DNA from: Immundisolibacterales bacterium
GTDB lineage: Bacteria > Pseudomonadota > Gammaproteobacteria > HK1
Reading direction: 5' to 3'
NCBI GenBank assembly: GCA_026712715.1
Contig: JAPOPW010000009.1
Location: forward strand, 124,001 to 188,000
Length of the DNA: 64,000 bases
In this document: positions 53,686 through 62,529 of the stretch, in pieces
Layout: every line of letters starts with the position of its first letter
Numbering within the stretch: the stretch's first letter is position 1
Program-made: the position numbers and the translations under genes
The notes under the pieces: model-generated
Database searches by the model: none
Seen by the model: the letters and a program-made list of their open reading frames with translations, nothing else
What the model was told of the DNA's origin: nothing

Positions 53686-53714
53686 TTGTCAATTTTCGAT
53701 GCATTGATTGACAA
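53686..53714. promoter_or_regulatory. Inverted repeat between the XRE regulator and the desaturase
   Basis: TTGTCAAT (53686-53693) and ATTGACAA (53707-53714) are perfect inverted copies with a 13-base centre. A further TTGACA lies at 53648-53653 close to the XRE start. The DNA here is far more AT-rich than the genes on either side. It is a candidate operator for the divergent XRE-type regulator. Confidence 0.5.
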
Positions 53715-53759
53715 TACGTTCGAATTCCCACGTTGCGTAAACAAGAGGGCTGATATGCA

Positions 53760-54806
53760 ATGGACGCGGCCTCGGAGCCCCCGAGGCCCGCCATCGTTCC
53801 AGGGGAAGTCATCATGCCGGGTACCGTGCAGGCAGTCGGCGAGGCCGGGCGATTCGCTCTCGACCGCGGGTCACAGTCGGGCGTCCCTGCCGCCGGAGCG
53901 CGGTTCCGGTCCCAATGGCGAACCTGGGCGATTCTCGTCACCGTCTACGGCGGATGGCTGGCGCTCACCTGGCACGCCACGGCCCTCCCGTGGTGGCTGG
54001 TGCTGCTCGCCGGTGGATGGCTCACCGCGTGGCACGGCTCGCTGCAGCATGAGGCGATCCACGGGTATCCGACCCGCTCCCCCCGTTTGAACGCGGCGCT
54101 CACGTGGTTGCCGCTCGGCCTGTGGATGCCGTACGAGCTCTACCGGGAGACCCATGTGCGCCATCATGCGGTGGCCCATCTCACGGACCCCGCCACCGAC
54201 CCCGAGTCCTTCTACGTGTCGCCGGAAGACTGGGCGCGCATGGGCCCGCTCCGCCGCGCGGTCCACCACGTCAACCAGACTCTGGCCGGGCGGCTGTCGG
54301 CCGGTCCGGCCCTCGTTGCCGGACGGTTCTGGCTCGAGGAGTCGCGCCGCCTGCTGCGCGGCGACCTCGCGCACGCCGGCGTCTGGGCGCGGCACGTGGC
54401 GGGAGTGGCGCTCGTTCTCGTCTGGACAACCGGGGTCTGCGAGGTGCCGGTCCTCGCCTACGTCGCGATGTTCGCCTGGCCGGGCCTCTCGCTGACCTTG
54501 CTCAGGTCCTTCGCGGAGCACGAGACGTCGACCGAGGAGGACCGCCGGACGGTGATCGTGGCGGGGGGGCCGCTCAGCTCGCTCCTCTATCTCAACAACA
54601 ACCTGCACGCCGTGCATCACGCCTTCCCCTCCCTTCCCTGGCATGAGATTCCCGCCGCCTTTCGGGCGCATCGGGAGAGGTTCACCGGTCCGGACGGTCC
54701 GCCGTTCCACCGCAGCTACGCCTCGATCGCCCGCCGCCATCTCCTGCGGCCGCGCGACCACCCGGCGCACCCGGGAAATCGGGTCCCGCCGGCCGCGCCC
54801 GCATAG
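53760..54806 (+). CDS. Membrane fatty acid desaturase family protein
   Basis: The 348-residue di-iron membrane enzyme has the three histidine boxes: HGSLQHEAIHG (about 84-94), HVRHHAV (about 129-135) and NNNLHAVHHAFPS (about 278-290), with membrane helices between them. It introduces a double bond or hydroxyl group into a lipid or related substrate. ATG 53760 is the first start; ATG 53814, preceded by GGGGAAG, would remove 18 non-conserved residues. Divergent control by the XRE protein is likely from the shared intergenic region. Confidence 0.9.
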   Translation: MDAASEPPRPAIVPGEVIMPGTVQAVGEAGRFALDRGSQSGVPAAGARFRSQWRTWAILVTVYGGWLALTWHATALPWWLVLLAGGWLTAWHGSLQHEAIHGYPTRSPRLNAALTWLPLGLWMPYELYRETHVRHHAVAHLTDPATDPESFYVSPEDWARMGPLRRAVHHVNQTLAGRLSAGPALVAGRFWLEESRRLLRGDLAHAGVWARHVAGVALVLVWTTGVCEVPVLAYVAMFAWPGLSLTLLRSFAEHETSTEEDRRTVIVAGGPLSSLLYLNNNLHAVHHAFPSLPWHEIPAAFRAHRERFTGPDGPPFHRSYASIARRHLLRPRDHPAHPGNRVPPAAPA

Positions 54807-54992
54807 ACTTCAGCTCGCGCCCTTCCGGCTGCCGCTTCCACGGCCCGCCATTTCCGCCTCGCGCCCGGCATCGTCTGCACCGGTTCCCGAGCTCGCGCCG
54901 TCCGGCCGCAGGCCTGCGGCCCTGGATATACTGGCGCCCTTCGACGGCGGGGGAATCATGAACACTTCATGCCGGCGGCCCGATTGCCTCCC

Positions 54993-55367
54993 ATGACCGC
55001 GGGCGCAAGAAACGACGACAAGCTGGAGCGGGTCGTCGCCGAGGCGCGACGTCAGGCGGAACAGCGGGAGCGGGACTACCGGGCCAGGGCGCTCAAGATG
55101 TATCCGTGGATTTGCGGGCGATGCGCGCGCGAGTTCACCCGGGAGAACCTGAGCGAGCTCACCGTCCACCACCGCGATCACGACCACGACAACAATCCGC
55201 CGGACGGCAGCAATTGGGAGCTGCTGTGCGTCTACTGCCACGACAACGAGCACGCTCGCTACGCCGACCACGTGCGAGGGGCCGGCTTCGAACCCGAGCG
55301 GACCTCCGAGGAGTCCACCCATCGGCCCTTTGCCGGCCTGGACTCCCTTCTCAACCGGCGGAGCTGA
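54993..55367 (+). CDS. yajD: YajD-family HNH nuclease
   Basis: The 124-residue protein closely follows E. coli YajD. The core is RARALKMYPWICGRCAREFT with the first CxxC, LTVHHRDHDHDNNPPDGS with the HNH histidines, and LLCVYCHDNEHARYAD with the second CxxC and final histidine. It is a zinc-stabilised HNH endonuclease of unknown biological role. The upstream eight codons of the frame are not conserved, so ATG 54993 is used. Confidence 0.93.
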   Translation: MTAGARNDDKLERVVAEARRQAEQRERDYRARALKMYPWICGRCAREFTRENLSELTVHHRDHDHDNNPPDGSNWELLCVYCHDNEHARYADHVRGAGFEPERTSEESTHRPFAGLDSLLNRRS

Positions 55368-55436
55368 ACCGGCTCCCGAGCCGCCGCGACGGTCTGGCTG
55401 CGACGCCGCCGCCGAACGGTCCCCGAGGCACGCGCG

Positions 55437-56435
55437 TCATCCGAAGAGCGCGGCGCAGCGCACTTCGATGCTCCAGCGGTCCGGGGCGTCGGGTGGCGTT
55501 TCCGGGTCCTCGAACGCGCTGTGGAAGCTGAAGGTGCAATGCCCGCCATCGCCGTCGGCATCGGCTCGGGCGCCCTTGGAGCGGGCGATTTCGCCCGCGG
55601 AGTCCCACTGCTTGATGAGCAGCGCTTCGTCGCGGGTCATGGCGGACCAGTAGACCCAGCGGTGACGCGGATCGTGCTTGGCGAAATAGTTCTCGCCGAT
55701 CCGGTCCCGGTAGTGGATCTCGAAGACGACGAGCTGTTCCGGACGCACGCTGGCCGCGTCGCAGAGAGCGAGCGGCCGCGTCGCCACCGGTTCGCGGGCG
55801 ATGTTGCGCCAGACGTTGACGATCGCAAAGCGGCCGGCCCCCATGGCTTCCTCGACCGCCCCGGCGCCCAGCAGCGTCTCGCCGTCGCCGAGCATCGTGC
55901 GGTAGGTGTCGTTCAGGGCCGGCGGCTGCGCAAGATCGCGCAGGCGCCGGGGGGCGCTCGTCAGGGTGTAGTCGCCGTGCACCAGATGCGCCGGCCCCTG
56001 CACCTGCTGTCCGCCGGCGATGCGCAGCTTTCCGGACTTGCCGGTGGCGGAGCGGACGTTGTGATCGAAGGCCACAACGGAATCGGCGCCGGTCGCCGCA
56101 CGCACGATCTCGGTGCACTCTCGATAGTAGGCTCGAACCACGGCGTCATGATCGAGAAAATCGAGGCCGGGGTCGGCCGTCGGCCACTCGGTGAGCCCGA
56201 ATCCGTTCGCCGCGAGCGTCGGCTGCTCGGAGGGCGCGAGGCCGCGGGCGTCGATGACCGCCATCTCGCGGTCTTCGAGGTCGACGCCGACCCGGCCGCT
56301 GTCGCTGCCGTCGCGGTCGCGCCGGGTCAGCACCTTGCCGTTCCGATAGAGCGACGACTCGACCGAAGGTTGCATGTAACGGAAAGTGCCGAGGCGAACA
56401 CCATCCCGGGTCGGTCCCATTCTCGGTTCCGTCAT
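55437..56435 (-). CDS. CmcJ/NvfI-family oxidoreductase-like protein
   Basis: The 332-residue protein matches the CmcJ/NvfI (GA4-desaturase-like) family: GTFRYMQPSV, DFLDHDAVVRAYYRECTEIV, VVAFDHNVR with the H of the putative iron site, VHGDYTLTSAPRRL, FAIVNVWRNI and VFEIHYRDRIGENYFAKHDP, ending in CTFSFHSAFEDP. Fungal relatives include non-haem iron 2-oxoglutarate-type enzymes of natural-product clusters; bacterial members are uncharacterised. I chose ATG 56435 (MTEPRMGPTRDG). It is divergent from the ABC importer operon. Confidence 0.82.
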   Translation of the reverse strand: MTEPRMGPTRDGVRLGTFRYMQPSVESSLYRNGKVLTRRDRDGSDSGRVGVDLEDREMAVIDARGLAPSEQPTLAANGFGLTEWPTADPGLDFLDHDAVVRAYYRECTEIVRAATGADSVVAFDHNVRSATGKSGKLRIAGGQQVQGPAHLVHGDYTLTSAPRRLRDLAQPPALNDTYRTMLGDGETLLGAGAVEEAMGAGRFAIVNVWRNIAREPVATRPLALCDAASVRPEQLVVFEIHYRDRIGENYFAKHDPRHRWVYWSAMTRDEALLIKQWDSAGEIARSKGARADADGDGGHCTFSFHSAFEDPETPPDAPDRWSIEVRCAALFG

Positions 56436-56656
56436 GCTGTCGCTCCACCTTCCTCGAAGACGTTCGGTGCCTTCCGGCAACCTCCGGCCGACCCGCTTCC
56501 TCCGGGTGGTCCACGCCCGACGGCGGTTCCCGGTCGCCCGAGCCCGGATCCGACCCCGGAACACCGCCCTCGGGGAACCGGCCTCGAACTTGACGGGCCG
56601 GCGGAGCCGTTAGACTATGGACGGCCCGTCCCCGGAACACAGAAGAGACCCGCATC

Positions 56657-57826
56657 TTGCGCGACACCGAGCGGCGAGAACCCGGTTCCGGCCCGGAGCC
56701 GGAAGCCCACCTTCGCCTAGAGGGCGTGGGGAAGCGGTTCGGATCGATCGTTGCGCTCGACGGGCTCGATCTGGAGGTCCGACACGGGGAATTCTACTGC
56801 CTGCTCGGCGCGAGCGCCGCCGGAAAGACCACTGCCCTTCGGGTCATCTCGGGGCTGGAGACACCGGGCGGCGGGCGGGTCGTCTTCGACGGGGAAGAGA
56901 TTGCGGGCGTCCCCTCGCCCGATCGCGGCATCGCGATGGTGTTCCAGACGTTCGCTCTCTATCCACACCTGTCGGTATTCGAGAACCTCGCCTACCCGCT
57001 CCGGGAGGCCCGGACCCCCGGCCCCGAGATCAGGGCTCGGGTGGCCGAAATGGCGGAGATGCTGCGCATCGGTCATGTCCTCCAGCGCAAACCGGAGACC
57101 GCGAGCGGCGGCGAGCAGCAGCGTATCGCGATCGGCCGCGCCCTCATCCGCCGCCCGCGTCTGCTGCTGCTCGACGAGCCCCTGACCAATCTCGACGCCA
57201 AGCTCCGCCACGACATGCGCGCCGAGTTCAAGCGCCTCCACCGGGAGCTCGGGACCACGATGCTCTACGCGACCCCGGACGAGCTGGAGGCGCTCGGCAT
57301 GGGCGAACGAATCGGCGTCCTGCGCGACGGCCGCATCGTTCAGACCGGTTCCCCGGACGAGCTGTACGAGCACCCGGTGGACACCTATGTCGGACAGATG
57401 GTGGGTTCCCCGAAGATGAACCTCGCTCCCGCGCAACGGGGCGAGGGGCTCACCGTCGCAACTTCGTTCGCGGACGTCTCGGGAGGTCCGTGGACCGGAA
57501 CCCTCGCCGATCTTCCGCAGCAAGCCGGGCTCCTGCTCGGATTCCGTCCCACCGACATCCGCCCGGCCGGCGGCGCACCGCGTGGGCCGAGGTTCCCGGC
57601 CCGCGTTCACCTGACGGAACCGCTCGGTGACGTGACGGTGGTCGACCTCGACATCGCCGAGGACATGTATCGCATGGTGCTCCCGGAGAGCGAAGCCGTC
57701 GGATTCCGTCCCGGGGACCGACTCGACGTCGAGATCGCGGTGGAGCAGACCCACCTGTTCCACCGGGACACCGGTGCGGCCATTGGCCGGGACGTCGCGC
57801 CGCCGTCCGGCGCGGCCGCCGCATGA
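56657..57826 (+). CDS. ABC importer ATPase 1, intact signature but H-loop histidine replaced
   Basis: The 389-residue MalK/UgpC-type ATPase starts at TTG with a GAAGAGA site upstream. Walker A is GASAAGKTT, the Q-loop is MVFQTFALYP, the signature is ASGGEQQRIA, and Walker B is LLLLDEPLTNLD. The H-loop region reads YATPDELEAL, with proline where the switch histidine should be. A C-terminal TOBE-like regulatory domain follows (about 240-375). It heads the operon for the solute-binding protein, two permeases and a second ATPase. As I recall, GlpS of rhizobial glycerol importers has a similar missing histidine. Confidence 0.92.
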   Translation: MRDTERREPGSGPEPEAHLRLEGVGKRFGSIVALDGLDLEVRHGEFYCLLGASAAGKTTALRVISGLETPGGGRVVFDGEEIAGVPSPDRGIAMVFQTFALYPHLSVFENLAYPLREARTPGPEIRARVAEMAEMLRIGHVLQRKPETASGGEQQRIAIGRALIRRPRLLLLDEPLTNLDAKLRHDMRAEFKRLHRELGTTMLYATPDELEALGMGERIGVLRDGRIVQTGSPDELYEHPVDTYVGQMVGSPKMNLAPAQRGEGLTVATSFADVSGGPWTGTLADLPQQAGLLLGFRPTDIRPAGGAPRGPRFPARVHLTEPLGDVTVVDLDIAEDMYRMVLPESEAVGFRPGDRLDVEIAVEQTHLFHRDTGAAIGRDVAPPSGAAAA

Positions 57827-57944
57827 CCGGCCCGCGGTTGCCTCCACCCAATGTCGAGTCGTCGCGCACGGGCGGCCCGGGGTGCGGCGCGTTTTGACCG
57901 AGCCGCGCAAGAACGATCAACAACCGAAGAGAGGAGAAACCATC

Positions 57945-59411
57945 GTGAAGACCCTCAAGACTTTCGTCGGCGCTCTTGCCAGCGCCGCCCTGCTCGGCTC
58001 CGCCCTTGCGGTGCAGCCGGCCACGGCCAAGGACATCGTCCTTCGCATGGCGGTACCGGACTGGCCGCCCACCCGCACCATGAAGGACCTCGCCGACAAG
58101 CACTACAAGGCCCCGAGCGGCAACAACGTCGTGCTAGAGCCGGACTTCATCCCCTGGCCGGACTACTACACCCGGCTCGCCGCCTCGCTCACCTCCGGAG
58201 AGCAGAAGTACCAGATGGCGGTGTCGGACAGCCAGTGGCTGGGTGCGAACATCGAAGGCGGCTACTACATGAAGCTCAACGACTTCATCGACGCCGATCC
58301 CGAGCTCCAGGCCGTTTTCAAGGACCTCCATCCAACCTTGGTATCCGCGTACTCCACCTATCCGCACATCGGTGCGGCGGAGCTCGCGGAGGTCGGCTTC
58401 CCGCATCCGGATGCCGACTACTACGGCTTTCCCCAGATGCCGGACGTGATCATCACCTACTACCGCACGGACGTCTTCTGCGACGAGGGCGAACGGGCCG
58501 CGTTCAACGAGAAGTACGGCAAGATGCTGCCGTGCACGCCCGAGGAGATGAACGACGTCGACTGGGACCTCGTCGCCAACATCGGCGAATTCTTCGGCCG
58601 CAAGGCGGGTGAGACGCTCGCCGGCGAGACCCTCGACGACGACTTCTACGGGATCGCCTACCAGGCCGGCAAGGCATACGACTTCTCGTCCATGGAGATC
58701 AACGGCTTCATCTGGCAGCACGGCGGAAGCATCTGGGACGAGACCAACGCCCCCGAAGGCCAGGCGGAAGGGGTGGTCAATTCGCCCGAGTCGGTGAAGG
58801 GCTTCGAGCACTACCTCTCGATGCTCAAGTACATGCCGCCGGTGGTCCAGACCGGAACGATGGACGTGTTCAAGGTCGACGAGCTGTTCCGGGAAGGCAA
58901 GGTCGCCTGGATCCTTCAGTGGATCGGCTTCGGCGAGTCGGCCATCTCGGCCGACACCTCCAAGGTCCACGACCGGGTCGGCTTCGCCATGCACCCCGGG
59001 CTTCGCATGCCGGACGGCACGATCAACCGCACCGCCAACATCGGCGGGCAGCCCTTCGTGCTGACCACCTGGAACAGCGACGAGGTGATCCGGGAAGCCA
59101 TCGACTTCGTGAAGTGGTGGCTCTCGTCCGAGGTCCAGACGATGTTCGCCCAGGGGGGCGGCCAGAGCGGCCTCCAGAGCGTGCACTTCTCCGACGACTA
59201 CGCGAGCTATCGACCGTGGAACCACGCATTCGGGCCGAGCCTCGAATGGCAGCGGGACGTGTGGCACATCCCCGAGTTCTTCGAGCTGCTCGTCCAGCAG
59301 CAGGAGGAATTCGACAAGGCCATCACTGGTCAGAAGAGCGCCAAGGATGCGATGGACGCGATCGCCGCGTTCCAGCAGGAGCTCCTGACCGAGGCCGGAC
59401 ACATCGAGTAG
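57945..59411 (+). CDS. Periplasmic solute-binding protein of an ABC importer (family 1 type)
   Basis: The 488-residue precursor starts at GTG 57945 with GAGGAG before it and has a signal peptide (VKTLKTFVGALASAALLGSA then PATAKD). The mature protein is of the extracellular family 1 type: VLRMAVPDWPPTRTMKDLAD, PDFIPWPDYYTRLAASLTSG and VIITYYRTDVF. EFFGRKAGETL, EINGFIWQHGGSIWDE and GKVAWILQWIGFG line the usual binding cleft, and aromatic residues suggest a sugar or polyol ligand. The identity of the ligand is open. A strong hairpin follows its stop, as commonly found where binding-protein mRNA is stabilised. Confidence 0.92.
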   Translation: MKTLKTFVGALASAALLGSALAVQPATAKDIVLRMAVPDWPPTRTMKDLADKHYKAPSGNNVVLEPDFIPWPDYYTRLAASLTSGEQKYQMAVSDSQWLGANIEGGYYMKLNDFIDADPELQAVFKDLHPTLVSAYSTYPHIGAAELAEVGFPHPDADYYGFPQMPDVIITYYRTDVFCDEGERAAFNEKYGKMLPCTPEEMNDVDWDLVANIGEFFGRKAGETLAGETLDDDFYGIAYQAGKAYDFSSMEINGFIWQHGGSIWDETNAPEGQAEGVVNSPESVKGFEHYLSMLKYMPPVVQTGTMDVFKVDELFREGKVAWILQWIGFGESAISADTSKVHDRVGFAMHPGLRMPDGTINRTANIGGQPFVLTTWNSDEVIREAIDFVKWWLSSEVQTMFAQGGGQSGLQSVHFSDDYASYRPWNHAFGPSLEWQRDVWHIPEFFELLVQQQEEFDKAITGQKSAKDAMDAIAAFQQELLTEAGHIE

Positions 59412-59441
59412 CCGGACTCCCCTGCGGCATCCACTTCCGAG

Positions 59442-59467
59442 ACGGGCGGGGCCTCGGCCCCGCCCGT
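59442..59467 (+). terminator. Perfect hairpin between the binding-protein and permease genes
   Basis: ACGGGCGGGGCC (59442-59453) and GGCCCCGCCCGT (59456-59467) form a 12-base-pair GC-rich stem with a two-base gap (effectively a CTCG loop). No U-run follows. It is probably a partial terminator or 3' stabiliser that raises binding protein over membrane subunits. Confidence 0.65.
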
Positions 59468-59493
59468 TCCTCGGGCAGACGACGGATCCTCGA

Positions 59494-60558
59494 TTGGCCA
59501 CTCAAGCGCAAGCCGCGGCTCCCGGCGGGCTGAAGCAGCACTTCTCGAACTGGCGGCTCGCCCTCGTCATCGCGATCGTCGCGATTCCGGGCTCGGTATT
59601 CCTGTTTCCGCTCGAGACGGCATTCTGGGTGAGCTTCGGGGCGGTGATCCTGGTCACCGCCACGGTGGTGACCAGGGCCTGGGGACGGCGCCCGGGGCCT
59701 CTCCTCGTCGCCCCCGCCCTCGCGACCCTGCTGGTGATGAACATCTTTCCGCTGCTCTGGTCGCTGGGCTTGAGCTTCTTCCACTTCCGGGCGAACCGGC
59801 TGTCGCCGCCCCGCTTCGCGGGGCTCAACTACTTCGAGAAGGTGATCTCGGACCCCAACGTCTGGGACCGTCTTCAGACCACCGCCATCGTGGTGGTTCT
59901 GACCGTCGGGATCCAGCTCATCGTCGGGTTCCTTCTCGCCCTCATGTTCGAGCGCGAGTTCCCGGGAAGACGGATCCTGCTCATGCTCGTGCTCACCCCG
60001 ATGATGCTGAGCTTCGTCGCGGTCGGGGCGTTCTTCCGCTACTACTACGAGCCGACCTTCGGACTCTTGAGCCAGGCGGTGCGGCTCGTCACCGGCGAGC
60101 CCTACATCCTGTTGGCGTCACCGGAGGGAGCGATCGCCGGCATCGTCTTCGCCGACGCGTGGATGTGGTCGCCGTTCGTGATGCTGCTCGTGCTCGCGGG
60201 GCTCGTGAGCGTGCCCAAGTACCTGTATGAAGCGGCCGAGATCGATCGCGCCTCGTGGTGGCGGCGCTTTCGCACCATCACCCTGCCGTACATCCGGGGG
60301 CTGCTCCTCCTCGCCCTCCTCTTCCGCACCATCGAGGCGTTCAAGCTGTTCGACGTCGTGTTCCTGATTACGGAAGGCGGACCCGGCACGTCCACCGAGA
60401 CGATTGCGGTCTACCTCTACCGGGTCTCGTTCCAGTACTTCAAGACCGCGGAGTCCTCCGCGCTTGCCTACATCCTCATCTTCATCGTGATCGTGCTGAC
60501 GAACCTCTACCTCTACTTCGTTCAGCAGCGCGAGAAGGAAGAGGAGGCACCGGCGTGA
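59494..60558 (+). CDS. ABC importer permease 1 (MalF/UgpA type)
   Basis: The 354-residue membrane protein has two extra N-terminal segments (about 20-62) before the six-helix core. The EAA loop is YLYEAAEIDRASWWRRFRTI (about 245-264), where the ATPase docks. Other features are GLNYFEKVISDPNVW, LVLTPMMLSFVAVG and the C-terminal LYRVSFQYFKTAESSALAYI typical of sugar permeases. The start codon is TTG. Its stop overlaps the GTG of permease 2 as GTGA. Confidence 0.9.
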   Translation: MATQAQAAAPGGLKQHFSNWRLALVIAIVAIPGSVFLFPLETAFWVSFGAVILVTATVVTRAWGRRPGPLLVAPALATLLVMNIFPLLWSLGLSFFHFRANRLSPPRFAGLNYFEKVISDPNVWDRLQTTAIVVVLTVGIQLIVGFLLALMFEREFPGRRILLMLVLTPMMLSFVAVGAFFRYYYEPTFGLLSQAVRLVTGEPYILLASPEGAIAGIVFADAWMWSPFVMLLVLAGLVSVPKYLYEAAEIDRASWWRRFRTITLPYIRGLLLLALLFRTIEAFKLFDVVFLITEGGPGTSTETIAVYLYRVSFQYFKTAESSALAYILIFIVIVLTNLYLYFVQQREKEEEAPA

Positions 60559-61415
60559 GGCGACAGATCGGACGGGCCGGATGGGGCTGGACGGGTTTCT
60601 CGGCCGTCGTCAGCTTCATCTACTTCTTCCCCGTGCTGTGGATCGTGCTGACCGCGTTCAAGGCGCATACCGATGCGCTCGCGATCCCCCCGAAGTGGAT
60701 CTTCACCCCCACCCTCGAGAACTTCGTGAGCGTGTTCGCCCGCGCCTACATCAAGGGCCAGACGGCGGTCGACACCAACTTCGACGTCTACTTCTTCAAC
60801 TCCATCTTCATCGCGGGCTCGTCGGTGCTGATCGCCCTCATCATCGGGACCCTCGCCGCATACGGGTTCTCACGCTATCCCCTCAAGGGGAACAACACCT
60901 ATCTCTTCATCATCCTCACCACCCGAATGCTGCCCCCCATCGTCGTCATCATCCCGATCTTCCTCATGTTCCGGGTGAGCGGGCTGAGCGGCACCTACCT
61001 CGGCGTGATCCTTCTCTACACCGCCTTCAACCTCCCTTTCACCATCTGGATGATGAAGAGCTTCTTCGACGAGCTGTCGCCCGAGGTGGAGGACGCGGCG
61101 CGGCTCGACGGCAGCAACGGCTACCGGGTCTTCTTCCGGGTCTGCATGCCCCAGGTGAAGGCGGGGCTCGCGGCGACGGCCGTCTTCGGCCTCATCCTCA
61201 CCTGGAACGAGTTCCTGTTCGCGCTGCTCCTCACCGGGGTGGAGACCCGCACCGTTCCGGTGGCGATGGCGCAGACGATCGGCGGCGACATCGGGGTGCG
61301 GTGGGGTCTGCTCGCGGCCATCGAGACCCTGTTCCTGATCCCGGTGGTGGTGGTGGTTTACGTGCTGCAGAACCACCTGCTGCGCGGGGTCACCTTCGGG
61401 ACCATCCGGCGCTAG
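60555..61415 (+). CDS. ABC importer permease 2 (MalG/UgpE type)
   Basis: The 286-residue membrane protein has six predicted helices. The EAA loop is ELSPEVEDAARLDGSNGYRV (about 173-192), and LTWNEFLFALLLTG is the usual late motif. GTG 60555 overlaps the permease 1 stop, so the two are co-translated. With permease 1 it forms the translocation pore for the ligand captured by the binding protein. Confidence 0.92.
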   Translation: MRRQIGRAGWGWTGFSAVVSFIYFFPVLWIVLTAFKAHTDALAIPPKWIFTPTLENFVSVFARAYIKGQTAVDTNFDVYFFNSIFIAGSSVLIALIIGTLAAYGFSRYPLKGNNTYLFIILTTRMLPPIVVIIPIFLMFRVSGLSGTYLGVILLYTAFNLPFTIWMMKSFFDELSPEVEDAARLDGSNGYRVFFRVCMPQVKAGLAATAVFGLILTWNEFLFALLLTGVETRTVPVAMAQTIGGDIGVRWGLLAAIETLFLIPVVVVVYVLQNHLLRGVTFGTIRR

Positions 61416-61440
61416 GGCGACGCGAGGGGGCACGGAGAAG

Positions 61441-62529
61441 ATGTCGACAATCCGCCTTCGCAAGGTCACCAAGCGATTCGGATCCCTGGTGGCGGTGAAC
61501 CGCGCCGACCTCGACGTGGAGGCGGGCGAGGTTCTGTGCCTGCTCGGCCCTTCCGGATGCGGGAAGACGACGACCCTTCGCATGATTGCGGGGCTCGAGG
61601 ATGCGACGGAAGGCGACATCCTAATCGCCGAGCAGCGGGTGAACCATCTGCGTCCGTCACAGCGCGACATCGCGATGGTATTCCAGTTCTACGCGCTCTA
61701 TCCGGTGCTCACGGTGGCCGAGAACCTCGCCTACCCGCTCCACTACGAGCGCCTGGCGAAGGAGGAGATCGCGAAACGGGTGAAACGGGTCGCGGCCCTC
61801 CTCGAGCTCGAGTCGGTGCTCGAGCGGACCCCCGGACAGCTCGCGGAGGGGGAGAAGCAGCGGGCGGCGGTCGGGCGCGCGATCATCCGCGACCCGAACT
61901 GCTTCCTCTTCGACGAGCCCCTGAGCCGGCTCGACATCGAGCAGCGCCAGGTCATGCGGGGGCAGATCAAGGAGCTCCTCTCCGGCCTCAGCAAGGCGAC
62001 CGTCATCGTGACCCACGACCAGCTCGAGGCCCTCACCATGGCGGACCGCATCGCGGTGATGCGCGACGGGAACATCGAGCAGGTCGCTAGCCCGCACCGC
62101 ATCTTCACCGAGCCGACCAATCTGTTCGTCGCCGGCTTCATCGGCACGCCGCGCATGAATCTCGTCGAGGCGGCCCTGACCGAGACCGGCGAGGGCCACT
62201 GCCGGTTCGAGCTCGGCGGGCAGCGGGTACGCCTTCCGATCACCCGGCCGGGGCTCTCGGCGGGGAGCCGCATCACCTTCGGGGTACGGCCGCGGGCATG
62301 CGAATTCACGTCCGAGCCCGGTGACGACACCATCTCGGGCACGGTGGACCTGGTGGAGCCGATGGGCGCGGAGACCCTCGTCCATCTTCTTCACGGCGAG
62401 CAGGATCTCCGCGTGGTGGTGGACCGGACGATCCGGCTCGCGGTCGGGGAGCAGGCCCATCTTCGCTTCGAGCCCGAGTCGGTGCACCTCTTCGACGAGA
62501 GCGGGCGCCGGGTGGAGGCGGCGGCGTGA
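61441..62529 (+). CDS. ABC importer ATPase 2, intact H-loop but degenerate signature
   Basis: The 362-residue ATPase has Walker A LLGPSGCGKTTTLRMIAG, Q-loop MVFQFYALYP, Walker B CFLFDEPLSRLD and an intact switch histidine in VIVTHDQLEALTMAD. Its signature is LAEGEKQRAA instead of LSGGQ. A TOBE-like C-terminal region follows (about 235-355). It starts 25 bases after permease 2 and its stop overlaps the next GTG. Its defect is complementary to that of ATPase 1, so a heterodimer would contain one full composite site and one degenerate site. Confidence 0.92.
   Translation: MSTIRLRKVTKRFGSLVAVNRADLDVEAGEVLCLLGPSGCGKTTTLRMIAGLEDATEGDILIAEQRVNHLRPSQRDIAMVFQFYALYPVLTVAENLAYPLHYERLAKEEIAKRVKRVAALLELESVLERTPGQLAEGEKQRAAVGRAIIRDPNCFLFDEPLSRLDIEQRQVMRGQIKELLSGLSKATVIVTHDQLEALTMADRIAVMRDGNIEQVASPHRIFTEPTNLFVAGFIGTPRMNLVEAALTETGEGHCRFELGGQRVRLPITRPGLSAGSRITFGVRPRACEFTSEPGDDTISGTVDLVEPMGAETLVHLLHGEQDLRVVVDRTIRLAVGEQAHLRFEPESVHLFDESGRRVEAAA

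Noticed and set aside
56657..62529. Naming the importer as a glycerol transporter
   Set aside because: The ATPase asymmetry is suggestive, but the binding protein and gene order do not match GlpV or the rhizobial operon, so no substrate is assigned.
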